Of a stretch of DNA of 54,322 bases, positions 25,322 through 34,200 are shown in pieces. A model generated the notes under the pieces. It had not been told where the DNA came from and ran no database searches. It saw only the letters and a program-made list of their open reading frames with translations. Each line of letters opens with the position of its first letter. Positions within the stretch are counted from its first letter, which is position 1. The position numbers and the translations under genes were made by a program. This stretch comes from Desulfarculus sp. (GTDB lineage Bacteria; Desulfobacterota; Desulfarculia; Desulfarculales; Desulfarculaceae): contig QZKP01000043.1 of the NCBI GenBank assembly GCA_003605055.1, positions 1-54,322 of the forward strand, read 5' to 3'.

Positions 25322-26101
25322 CTACTCCCCCTGGGGCGCCAGATTCTTCATAAGGGCCTGGTAGGAGGCGGGCATTTCGGTGTGGAAGCGCAGATAGGGA
25401 GTCACCGGATAGCGCAGGCCGGCCCGGCTGGTGGCCTCCAGGCCCGCCAAGACCCGGTCCAGTTGGGCGGCGGGGATGGCGAAGGCCATCTCGTCGTCCT
25501 GGGCCATGGCGAAGATGCGGTCCCCGGCACCACAAGGCACCATCTGGCACTCCTGGCTGAGCAGGGCCCGGCTGATGTAGCTGGCGCAGCCGATGCCCCC
25601 CAGGGCGCTGAAGCTCAGGGGCCGGCCGGTGTAGTGCACCAGACTCTGCACCAAGCGCACCATCTGGGCCGGGTTGCCGTAGACGATGACCAGTTGAGGC
25701 TGCCAGTCGGCCTCGGCCAGGGGGGCGGCGATGAGATAGCGCTGGCGTCCGTGGGGCAGCTTGGGTATGGCCTCGGCCACCACGGCGCGGGCCTGGTCGC
25801 TGCACACCCAGTTGGGCACCCCGCTGCCGCCGGAGAGGAAATCTCGGCTGGGCGGGGCGAAACCCAGGGCTACGGCCCCCAGGGGGCAGACCATGTCCGC
25901 GGGCTCCAAGAGCACCTTCCACCCGTAACGCCGCGCCAGGGTCACCCCCTGGCACACCAGCATGGGGCTCCTCCGGCCCGCCAGCTTGGCAAAGCTCTCG
26001 GGCAGCTCCTCTTGGGAGCCCAGCATGCTCAGGGCCACGGGGTAGGTGGCCGGACGCAGGAATTGATTCAGCGTTTGGTCTACTCGCTTGGGCTCGACCA
26101 C
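25322..26101 (-). CDS. DUF169 family protein (copy 2)
   Basis: A 259-residue paralogue of the protein at 16772-17551; the two align end to end without gaps and I count about 146 identical residues (56%). Shared motifs include CQGVTLARRYGWKVLL, CPLGAVALGF, VYGNPAQM, ECQMVPCGAGDRIFA and QDDEM. Cysteines 50, 72, 172, 185 and 190 are conserved in both; this copy has one more at 100. The start is GTG with GGAGGG upstream. It is divergent from the molybdopterin oxidoreductase, 117 bp away, and a palindrome lies between them. Confidence 0.85.
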   Translation of the reverse strand: MVEPKRVDQTLNQFLRPATYPVALSMLGSQEELPESFAKLAGRRSPMLVCQGVTLARRYGWKVLLEPADMVCPLGAVALGFAPPSRDFLSGGSGVPNWVCSDQARAVVAEAIPKLPHGRQRYLIAAPLAEADWQPQLVIVYGNPAQMVRLVQSLVHYTGRPLSFSALGGIGCASYISRALLSQECQMVPCGAGDRIFAMAQDDEMAFAIPAAQLDRVLAGLEATSRAGLRYPVTPYLRFHTEMPASYQALMKNLAPQGE

Positions 26102-26152
26102 TTCACCCTCCTTGTCGCCTGCGCAGGCCAGGCTTGCCTCTGGGACGCTGCG

Positions 26153-26165
26153 GTGATTAAATCAC
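26153..26165. promoter_or_regulatory. Palindrome in the DUF169 / oxidoreductase divergent promoter region
   Basis: GTGATTAAATCAC is a perfect 6-1-6 inverted repeat in the middle of the 117-bp divergent intergenic region. It resembles Crp/Fnr-type half sites (GTGA...TCAC) but with shorter spacing. A TATA-like TTATAA sits 15 bp to its right. Candidate operator for both genes. Confidence 0.45.
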
Positions 26166-26218
26166 TGCATTTCACGGGAATTATAACCGCGGAGCGCCGG
26201 GGGAGGAAGCATAAGGGC

Positions 26219-28297
26219 ATGGACCAAAAAACACGCGAGATCAAGACCCACTGCTCCTACATGGATCACGGCGGCTGCGGGCTGATCCTCACGGTCCAGG
26301 ACGGGCGCATCGTGGGGGTCAAGGGCGACCCGGAGGGCTGGCTCAACCAGGGCTACATCTGCCCCAAGGGCCTGGCCTCTCCCCGCCGCCTGGACCACCC
26401 CCGGCGGCTGCGCCATCCCCTGCGCCGGACCGGGGCCCGGGGCGCGGGCCAATGGGAGCGCATCTCCTGGGGCCAGGCCCTGGAAGAGATAAGCTCGCGC
26501 CTGGACAGGATCCGCCGGCGCGACGGGGCCCGGGCAGTGGCCTTTGGCCTGGGCATGCCCAAGGGCCTGGACCACTTCGCCCAGATTCGCCTGGCCAACA
26601 CCTTTGGCTCGCCCAACCTGGCGGCCAGCCAGGACGTGTGCCACGCTCCCCGGGAGATCTCCGGGGTGCACACCTGCGGCTTCTACCCGGTGGTGGACTT
26701 CAAACACCCCAGCAAGCTGGTGGTGCTCTGGGCCAGCAACGTCACCGCCACCAACGAGGAGGGCGGCATCTGCTCCCAGTTGCTCAAGCAGCTGCGCCAG
26801 GGGACCGAGCTGATGGTCATTGACCCGCGCCGCAACGGGCTGGCCGACCGGGCCAAGCTGTGGCTGCCGCTGCGGCCGGGCAGCGACGCGGCCCTGGCCC
26901 TGGGCCTGCTAAACGTGATGATCCAGGAGCAGCTCTTTGACGCCGACTTCGTGGCCAACTGGACCCACGGCTTTGAGGACCTGGCCCGCCAGGCGGCCGG
27001 CTACCCCCCGGAGCGGGTGGCCCCCATCACCTGGCTGGAGCCGGAGCAGATCCGCGCCGCGGCCCGGCTCTACGCCTCGGCCAAGCCCGCGGCCCTGGCC
27101 TGGGGCAACCCCATCGAGCACACCAACAACGCCTTTCCCGCCGCCCGGGCCCTGCTGTGCCTCATGGCCCTGAGCGGCAACCTGGACGTCCCCGGCGGCA
27201 ACCTCCAGCCCCGGGAGCCCAGGATCGCCGGACTGGGGGCCTTTGTGCGGGCCGACCTGGTGCCCGACAAGCGCAAGGAGATGCTAAGCGCGGCCCACGG
27301 AGTCATCCCCCGCTTCATGACCATCCCGCCGGCCTATCTGCGCCGCGCCATCCTGGAGGGCCGGCCCTACCCCATCAAGGGGCTGTTCTCCATGGACACC
27401 AACCCCCTGCTGGTCTGGGCGGACAGCCGCCTGACCAAGCGGGCCCTGGAGAGCCTGGAGTTCTTCGCCTGCGCCGAGCTGTTCCTGACCCCCAGCGCGG
27501 CCCTGGCCGACGTGGTGCTGCCCGCGGCGGCCAACTTCGAGTTCGACGACATCGGCCACTACGGCCTGGGCCACGGCTACATCCTGGCCCGGCCCCAGGC
27601 GGTTCAGCCCCCGGACGAGTGCCGCCCCACCATGCAGATATGCTGCGACCTGGGACGCCGCCTGGCCGGTCCGGAGCTGTGGCCCCAGGATTACCGCGAG
27701 CTGCTGAACATGGTGCTGGAGCCCAGCGGGCTGAGCTGGCAGGAGTTCGTGGAGCAGGGCCATTTGCAGGGGCCGGTGAAGTTCCGCAAGTACCAGGACC
27801 AGGGCTTCCAGACCCCCAGCGGCAAGGTGGAGTTGCGGCTGTCCACGGCCGAAAAGTTCGGCCTGCCCCCCCTGCCGGCCTGGGGGGGCTTCCCCGAGGA
27901 CACGGACCAGGAGTTCCCCCTGGTGCTCACCGGCCGCAAGAACCGCGTGAGCCTGCACTCCTCCTACCGCTGGGTGAAGGAGCTGCGGGACCAGAACCCG
28001 GAGCCCGTCCTGGAGATGCATCCCACGGATGCGGCCAACCGAGGCATAAAGGGCGGCGACGCGGTGAGGATAAGCACCCGCCAAGGGAGCATCGTGCAGA
28101 TCGCCCGGCCCAGCGACCGGGTGCGGCCCGGGGTGGTCTACGCCGAGCACGGCTGGTGGTTCCCCGAGGACCCCGATCCCCTGGGCGGCTGGGACAGGAG
28201 CAACTTCAACCTGCTCACCGGCGCCGACAAGCTGGGCCAGGAGTTCGGCACCCCCAACCTGGCGGCCATCCCCTGCCGGGTGGCCAAGATAGAATAG
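26219..28297 (+). CDS. Molybdopterin (DMSO reductase family) oxidoreductase catalytic subunit
   Basis: A 692-residue Mo/W-bis-MGD enzyme without a Tat signal, so cytoplasmic. The N-terminal iron-sulfur motif reads HCSYMDHGGCGL...YICPKG: cysteines 12, 20 and 48 are in place but the second position of the usual Cx3Cx3C pattern is Asp16. SQDVCHAPRE places Cys141 as the probable Mo/W ligand. The C-terminal cofactor-binding domain includes LTGRKNRVSLHSSYRW and FNLLTGADKLGQEFGTPN. No electron-transfer subunit is adjacent. The ATG at 26219 begins the conserved part (GGAGG 12 nt upstream); the frame is open far upstream but that stretch is antisense to the DUF169 gene. It converges on the DUF6125 gene with a 3-bp gap. 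Confidence 0.88.
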   Translation: MDQKTREIKTHCSYMDHGGCGLILTVQDGRIVGVKGDPEGWLNQGYICPKGLASPRRLDHPRRLRHPLRRTGARGAGQWERISWGQALEEISSRLDRIRRRDGARAVAFGLGMPKGLDHFAQIRLANTFGSPNLAASQDVCHAPREISGVHTCGFYPVVDFKHPSKLVVLWASNVTATNEEGGICSQLLKQLRQGTELMVIDPRRNGLADRAKLWLPLRPGSDAALALGLLNVMIQEQLFDADFVANWTHGFEDLARQAAGYPPERVAPITWLEPEQIRAAARLYASAKPAALAWGNPIEHTNNAFPAARALLCLMALSGNLDVPGGNLQPREPRIAGLGAFVRADLVPDKRKEMLSAAHGVIPRFMTIPPAYLRRAILEGRPYPIKGLFSMDTNPLLVWADSRLTKRALESLEFFACAELFLTPSAALADVVLPAAANFEFDDIGHYGLGHGYILARPQAVQPPDECRPTMQICCDLGRRLAGPELWPQDYRELLNMVLEPSGLSWQEFVEQGHLQGPVKFRKYQDQGFQTPSGKVELRLSTAEKFGLPPLPAWGGFPEDTDQEFPLVLTGRKNRVSLHSSYRWVKELRDQNPEPVLEMHPTDAANRGIKGGDAVRISTRQGSIVQIARPSDRVRPGVVYAEHGWWFPEDPDPLGGWDRSNFNLLTGADKLGQEFGTPNLAAIPCRVAKIE

Positions 28298-28300
28298 CCG

Positions 28301-29047
28301 CTACCCCGCCAGGGTGAACTTCCAGGCGCAGTACCACTCCTCGGGGTGATCCGGAGGGCAGCCCACGCACTCGGTGGTGATGCGCTGGTCAATGCTGCGG
28401 GCAAAGGAGGGGTACTCCACCATGCCCACCGAGTGGCAGGGGTAGTCGGGCAGGCCCCGGCGCTTGCGGGCCACCTGCACCCGGCACTCGTTCATCTGGA
28501 AGATGAAGCTGCGCTCGTCCACCTCGTGGATGGACTGCACGTTGAGCAGGGCGTAGTTGCGCAGGCCCAGGGCGGCCTTTAGACCGGCCAGGCCGGGACG
28601 CTCGCCCAGGCCCAGCACCCGCTTGATGTAAAAGGCCTCGTGGGGGCTCAGGCGGCTCCAGCACAGGTCGTTGGCCCGCTTGGCCGCCTCCATGCCGTGG
28701 GCCCGCTCCACCGCCTGGAACCACAACCCGTCCGTGGCCAGCCAGTTGGCCGCCGAGGCCTGGGCCAGCTCCATGAGCTCGGCGCGGCTCATCTGCTGGA
28801 GCCTGAGGGGCACCCCCTTTTCATCCACCGCAAAGCCCAGAAGTTTTCCCAGGCGGCCCATCTGAAAGGCCAGGCAGGATTCGAACACCTCTTGGTCGGC
28901 TTGCAGCACGCTCTCCAGGCCGTTCTGGTGCTCCACCTCCCGAAACCACAGACCGTAATGGATCAGGTTGCGGTGAAAACTCTCCAGCACGAAACGGACC
29001 AACTGGTCCTGATCCAACTTATCTATTTCCGGCGACGGCGAGGACAT
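28301..29047 (-). CDS. DUF6125-like cytosolic protein
   Basis: A 248-residue soluble protein resembling DUF6125 proteins of sulfate reducers and other anaerobes. The N-terminal half is helical with LIHYGLWFREVEHQNG and a similar TDGLWFQAVERAHG at about residue 105, an internal repeat. The C-terminal half has MNECRVQVARKRRGLPDYPCHS, VEYPSFARSID and ECVGCPPDHPEEWYCAWKF, with five conserved-looking cysteines that may bind metal. GGAGAAG precedes its ATG. Function is unknown; it converges with the molybdopterin oxidoreductase. Confidence 0.7.
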   Translation of the reverse strand: MSSPSPEIDKLDQDQLVRFVLESFHRNLIHYGLWFREVEHQNGLESVLQADQEVFESCLAFQMGRLGKLLGFAVDEKGVPLRLQQMSRAELMELAQASAANWLATDGLWFQAVERAHGMEAAKRANDLCWSRLSPHEAFYIKRVLGLGERPGLAGLKAALGLRNYALLNVQSIHEVDERSFIFQMNECRVQVARKRRGLPDYPCHSVGMVEYPSFARSIDQRITTECVGCPPDHPEEWYCAWKFTLAG

Positions 29048-29185
29048 TCACTTCTCCAAAACTAGTTTGATTGAAAAACGGCGGCTCATTGTAACCCAAT
29101 CCGTCCACCCTGTTAAGCTGGGCGGGTCTGGTTGACTTTGACCGCGGGGGCAAGAGAAGATCATCCCCATGCAAAGGACGCAGCC

Positions 29186-29797
29186 ATGAGCGAGCCCGCC
29201 CCCAGCCCCCGGCAGGAGCGCCGCCAACGGGCGGCCCGCCGCCTGGCCGCGGAGGGCCTGCGCCTGATGGCCGCTCGCGGCATCGGCGGCTGCTCGGTGG
29301 CCGAGATAACCGCCGCGGCCGGCATGGGCAAGGGCACCTTCTTCACCCACTTCGCCTCCAAGGAGGCCTTCGCCGCCTTTTTGGTGGAGGAGCAGTTGGC
29401 CGAGCTGGCCCGGCGGGTGGGTCCCCTGGGCCTGGGGCCAGTGGACGCCGAGACGCTCTTGGCCGACCTGGCCCTGGCCCACCTGCGCTTCTTCCAGCGC
29501 GATCCCCAGGCCGCGGCCCTGTTGCAGCAGGCCCTGGCCCTGCCGGCCGGCGGCCCGGTCCTGCCCCTGGTGCGGGCCCGGCTGCGGGAATACCTGGAGC
29601 TGCTGGCGGCCAAGCTGGCCCCGGCCGGCCAGGCCCTGGGCTGGCCCGGGGAGCGGGCCGCGGAGCTGGCCCTGGCCATACTCTCCCTGGGCCTGGGCTA
29701 CGCCTGGCTGGGCCAGGCCCTGGACCTGGGCCGGGACACCCCGCCGGAGCTGAGCGAGCGCCTGGGCCGCGCCCTGGCCCGGGGGTTGGCGCGTTGA
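29186..29797 (+). CDS. TetR/AcrR-family transcriptional regulator
   Basis: A 203-residue repressor-type protein with an N-terminal helix-turn-helix (about residues 8-55: GLRLMAARGIGGCSVAEITAAAGMGKGTFFTHFASKEA) and a variable helical ligand domain. The ATG at 29186 has AAGGA upstream and starts the HTH region; a longer in-frame start at 29132 is rejected. Neighbours give no clear target; the RND efflux system 1.5 kb away is a possible one, since TetR regulators often control such pumps. Confidence 0.88.
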   Translation: MSEPAPSPRQERRQRAARRLAAEGLRLMAARGIGGCSVAEITAAAGMGKGTFFTHFASKEAFAAFLVEEQLAELARRVGPLGLGPVDAETLLADLALAHLRFFQRDPQAAALLQQALALPAGGPVLPLVRARLREYLELLAAKLAPAGQALGWPGERAAELALAILSLGLGYAWLGQALDLGRDTPPELSERLGRALARGLAR

Positions 29798-29841
29798 GGA
29801 GGCGCGCCAGAGTCACCCGTCCCGCGGGGTCAAACAGCAAA

Positions 29842-29872
29842 GGGGCCGGCGCGATGCCGGCCCCCGTCTTTT
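29842..29872. terminator. Bidirectional terminator between the TetR gene and tpx
   Basis: Perfect stem GGGGCCGGC / GCCGGCCCC with loop GCGAT, followed by CCGTCTTTT on the plus strand and CTTTG on the minus strand. It separates two convergent genes. Confidence 0.75.
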
Positions 29873-29891
29873 GGCATGCGTACCCGCCGCC

Positions 29892-30407
29892 CTACACCAG
29901 CTTCTTCACCGCCGCCAGCACCGCCGCGTAGTCCGGCTCGCTGGACAGCTCCTTGACCAGTTGGACGTAGCGGATCTTCTGCTCCCGGTCCAGCACCAGC
30001 ACGCAGCGGGCCAGCAGCCGAAGCTCCTTGATCAGCAGGCCGTAGGCCTGGCCAAAGGCCGCCTCGCGGTGGTCCGAGAGGGTTATCACCCGCTCCACGC
30101 CGGCCGCGCCGCACCAGCGCTTCTGGGCAAAGGGCAGGTCCATGCTAACGGTGAGGATAACCACCTGGTCGCCCAGCCCGGCCGCCTCGCTGTTGAAGCG
30201 CCTGGTCTCCAGGTCGCAGACCGGGGTGTCCAACGAGGGCACCGCGGAGATGACCAGCACCTTGCCCTTGTAGTCGCTGATCCTGACCGGCGCCAGGTCG
30301 TTGTTGATCAGCGTCACCTCGGGCGCCTGGTCGCCCGCCTTGACCGCGCTCCCCACCAGGGTGAGGGGGTTGCCGTGCATGGTCACAACGCCTTTTCTCT
30401 CGCTCAT
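29892..30407 (-). CDS. tpx: Thiol peroxidase (Tpx, atypical 2-Cys peroxiredoxin)
   Basis: A 171-residue peroxiredoxin that reduces H2O2 and alkyl hydroperoxides with thioredoxin. Seen: PSLDTPVCDLETRRFN with the peroxidatic Cys64 and RWCG with the resolving Cys99, the Tpx arrangement; the Thr before the Cys and the downstream Arg of the active site are present. GGGAGAG precedes the ATG. It is divergent from rubrerythrin, so the two oxidative-stress genes share an upstream region. A minus-strand TATAAT (30468-30463) is a possible -10. Confidence 0.95.
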   Translation of the reverse strand: MSERKGVVTMHGNPLTLVGSAVKAGDQAPEVTLINNDLAPVRISDYKGKVLVISAVPSLDTPVCDLETRRFNSEAAGLGDQVVILTVSMDLPFAQKRWCGAAGVERVITLSDHREAAFGQAYGLLIKELRLLARCVLVLDREQKIRYVQLVKELSSEPDYAAVLAAVKKLV

Positions 30408-30530
30408 GGCTCTCTCCCGTCCGCGGTGGTGGTTTGCCGGCTGTGATTGTTTATCTAAAAAAATTATACGGTCTGCTGAGGGGGCTTGCCAGCCGCGGCC
30501 ATATGTCCCAAACTTTTTTTATGGACCTGG

Positions 30531-30570
30531 TTGACACCGTCGCTCCTGGCTTTTATAGTAATAATTATCA
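30531..30570 (+). promoter_or_regulatory. Rubrerythrin promoter with overlapping Fur/PerR-like box
   Basis: TTGACA (30531-30536), a 17-bp spacer and TATAGT (30554-30559) form a strong sigma-70 promoter. TAGTAATAATTATCA at 30556-30570 matches the Fur core TGATAATNATTATCA at 12 of 14 positions and overlaps the -10, so a Fur-family repressor (Fur or PerR) would block transcription. Confidence 0.65.
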
Positions 30571-30622
30571 TTCTCACTATAGATAGTCAAGACGCCTTTT
30601 TGACAAGGAGGGGAAGTAAGAG

Positions 30623-31120
30623 ATGTCCAAGACCACCGATTACCTCAAGGAAGCCTTTGCCGGCGAGTCCCAGGCCAACCGCAAGTACCTGGCCTTTGCC
30701 AAGAAGGCCGACGAACAGGGCTACCCGCAGGTGGCCCGCCTGTTCCGGGCCGCGGCCGAGGCCGAGACCGTGCACGCCCACAACCACCTGCGCGCCCTCA
30801 AGGGCATCGGCGACACCGCCGACAACCTCAAGGCGGCCGTGGCCGGCGAGACCCACGAGTTCACCCACATGTACCCGGAGATGATAGCCGGCGCCAAGGC
30901 CGAGAACCAGAGCGAGGCCCTGCGCTCCTTCGAGTACGCCAACGCCGTGGAAAAGATCCACGCCAAGCTCTACCAGAAGCTTCTGGACAACCTGGGCGGC
31001 AACCTGGGCGACTACCCCTACTTCGTCTGCCCGGTCTGCGGCTACACCGCCGAGGGCCAGGCCCCGGAGCGCTGCCCAGTGTGCAACGCCAAGGGCGACC
31101 GCTTTGTAAAGATCAGCTAA
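30623..31120 (+). CDS. rbr: Rubrerythrin
   Basis: A 165-residue protein with an N-terminal ferritin-like four-helix domain holding a di-iron site (Glu/His ligands in [41 protein letters not shown] and [11 protein letters not shown]) and a C-terminal rubredoxin-like knuckle FVCPVCGY...ERCPVCNA. It reduces H2O2 in anaerobes using rubredoxin or NADH-linked electrons. AAGGAGGGG precedes the ATG, the promoter carries a Fur-like box and a terminator follows, so it is a single-gene unit. It is divergent from tpx, which has a related role. Confidence 0.97.
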   Translation: MSKTTDYLKEAFAGESQANRKYLAFAKKADEQGYPQVARLFRAAAEAETVHAHNHLRALKGIGDTADNLKAAVAGETHEFTHMYPEMIAGAKAENQSEALRSFEYANAVEKIHAKLYQKLLDNLGGNLGDYPYFVCPVCGYTAEGQAPERCPVCNAKGDRFVKIS

Positions 31121-31142
31121 GCGCCCCACCGCGCTGGCAGGA

Positions 31143-31176
31143 CAGGGCCGCCCCCCGGGGGCGGCCCTGTTTATTT
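31143..31176 (+). terminator. Rho-independent terminator of rubrerythrin
   Basis: Perfect 13-bp stem CAGGGCCGCCCCC / GGGGGCGGCCCTG around a single C, followed by TTTATTT. Confidence 0.8.
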
Positions 31177-31249
31177 AAGCTGCGAGACGGTTGCGGCCAG
31201 CGGTTCAGCTAGGCTGGAGAGCAGCTCGGGATTTCCCGCCCCGCATATC

Positions 31250-34200
31250 CTATCCGCGGGCATTGCTCCCGCCCGCGGCCGGGGCCGGGCTCTTGCCCCG
31301 CCGGCCCACCCAGGACTGGAACTGGTCCAGGTAGGTGTAGATCACCGGCGTGATCAACAGGGTCACCAACTGGCTCACCACCAGGCCGCCGCACACGGCC
31401 AGGCCCAGGGCCTGGCGGGAGCCGCCGCCGGCGCCGACGCCGATGGCGATGGGCAGGATGCCGGCAAAGGCGGCCACGCTGGTCATCATGATGGGCCGGC
31501 AGCGGATCAGGGCGCCCTGGTAGATGGACTCCAGGGTGGATAGCCCCTTGCTGCGCTCGGCCTCCAGGGCGAAGTCGATCATCATGATGGCGTTCTTCTT
31601 GACGATGCCCACCAGCATGATGATGCCCACCATGGCGTAGAGGTCCATCTCTTCGCCGAAGATCCACAGGGTGAGCAGCGCCCCCAGGGCGGCCGAGGGC
31701 AGGCCGGCCAGCACGGTGATGGGATGGATGAAGCTCTCGTAGAGCACGCCCAGGAGCAGGTAGATGACCGCCACGGCCAGGGCCAGCAGGAGGTACAGGC
31801 TGGTCATGGATTTCTCGAACTCCTCGGCCTGTCCCCGGAAGCTGCCGGTCACCGTGGGCGGCAGGTTTTCCGTGGCCGCCTGCTGCACCGCGGCCGTGGC
31901 CGCGCCCAGACTCACGCCGGGCCGGATGTTGAAGGAGATGGTCACCGAGGGCAACTGCCCCACGTGGTTCACCTGCAAAGGCCCCAGGATGCGCTCCAAG
32001 CTGACCACCTCGGTCAGGGGCACCATCTTGCCGCCCTTGGTGGCCAGGTATAGGTCGGCCAGGTCCGCGGCCTGCCGCTGGTACTGGGGGAGCAGCTCCA
32101 GGATCACCTTGTAGGTGTCGCTGCTGGCGTAGATGTAGGAGACCTGGCGGTCGGCGAAGGCGCTGTAGAGGTAGTTCTCGATGTCGGCCGCGGTGACGCC
32201 CAGGGTGGAGGCCCGGTCCCGGTCCATGACTATGGAAAGCTGCGGGCTGTTGATCTTCAAATCCGAGTTCACATCCCTGATTTGGGGCAGGGCCTGCAGC
32301 TTGGCCAGAAGCTGCTGCGAAACCTTGTACAGGGTGTCGGTCTCCGCCGATTGCAGGGTGAACTGGTAGGGCGCGTTGGTCTGCTGCACGCTGAGCTGGA
32401 TGGCCGGCGGGTTCTGCAGAAAGCACAGGATGCCCGGCACCGAGAACAAGCGGGGCCGCAGGCGGATCATCACCTGATCGGCGCTGGCCGTGCGCCGCTC
32501 GCGGTCCTTGAGCTTGATGATCAGGATGCTGTTGTTCATGGCCCCGAAGTAGCTGGTCCCCACCACCGGCAGCACGCCCTCCACCGCCGGGTCCTGGGCC
32601 ATTATGGCCGCCAGGGCGTTGGTGTGGCGCTCCATGGCCTTGAAGGAGATGCCCTCGCTGGCCAGGGTGAAGGCGATCAGGTAGTCCTGGTCCTCGCTGG
32701 GGATGAAGCCCTTGGGGATCACCCGGAACAACTGCACCGTGCCCAACAACAGGGCCAGGGAGATGAGTATGGTGATCAGGCGGTGGTGCAGGCACCAGCG
32801 CAGCATGGCGTTGTAGACCGCCATCACGCCCCGCCAGAGGGGGCCGCCCTCTTTAAGGGGGTCGCCGGCGCCGACGTCGCCCTTGGTCTCGCGCAGAAAG
32901 CGGCTGGCCAGCATGGGCGTGAGGCTCAGGGAAACCAGACCCGAGACCAGGATGGCCATGGTGATGGTGACGGCGAACTCGTTGAGGATGCGCCCCACCA
33001 TGCCGGACATGAACACCACCGGCAGAAAGACCACCGCCAGGGACAGGGTCATGGAGACGATGGTGAAGCCGATCTCCTTGGCCCCGTCCAGGGCCGCCTG
33101 CAGGCGGCTCTTGCCCATCTCCAGGTGCCGGAAGATGTTCTCCAGCATGACGATGGCGTCGTCCACCACGAAGCCCACGGCCAGGGTCAGGGCCATGAGG
33201 GAAATGGTGTCCAGGTTGAAGCTGAAGGCGTACATCACCGCAAAGGTGGCGACGAGGCTCAGGGGCACGGCCAGGGAGGTTATCACCGTGGCCGACAGGT
33301 TCTTCAAAAACAGGAACACCACCATCACCACCAGGGCCACGGCCAGCATCAAGGTGAACTTTACGTCCCGGACCGACTCCTTGATGATGATGGACTGGTC
33401 GTACATCACCTCCAGGTTCACCGCCGGCGGTATCTGCTGGCGGGCGGCGGGCAACAGGGCCAGGATTTTCTCCACCACCTCCACGGTGTTGGCCCCGGGC
33501 TGGCGCTTTACCGCCAGCACGATGCTCTCCTTGCCCTTCCACCAGGCCCCGCCCCGCTTCCACTCCACCCCGTCCACGGCCTGGCCCAGGTCGGCGATGC
33601 GCACCGGCCCGCCGGCCTGGTAGGAGACGATCACCGGGTTGAACAACTTGGCCCGCATGAGTTGGCCCTGGGGCTCCAGGGTCAGGGCCTGGTGCTGGTC
33701 CTCCACCAGCCCGGCGGCCTGGTTCTGGTTGGCCGCGCTCACCGCCGCGGCCACCTGCCCTATGCCTATTCCCCGGGTGGCCAGGGCCTTGGGGTCCAGC
33801 TGCACCCGGGCGGCATAGAGCTTCTCGCCGTAGACCACCACCTGAGAGACCCCCTGCACCGTGGAGATGCGCCGGCTGAGGAAGGTCTCGGCGTAGTAGG
33901 TGACCTCGGTCATGGGCAGGAAGTCCGAGCTCATGGTCAGGTACAGGACGGGCTGCTGGGCGGCGTTGACCTTCTTGTAGGTGGGCGGATTGGGCATGCC
34001 CGCCGGCAGGATGGCGGCCGAGATGGCCGCCTGCACGTCCTGGGCGGCGGCGTCTATGTTGCGGCTCAGGTCGAACTGCAGGTTGATGTTGGTGTTGCCC
34101 TGGAAGTTGTTGGAGTTCATGAAGGCCAGCCCCTGGATGTCCGAGAATTGCTTCTCCAGGGGCGTGGCCACGGCGCTGGCCATGGTCTCGGGGCTGGCCC

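Noticed and set aside
25238..26218. N-terminal extension of the molybdopterin oxidoreductase
   Set aside because: The open frame runs back through the antisense strand of the DUF169 gene; the conserved iron-sulfur motif begins at 26219.
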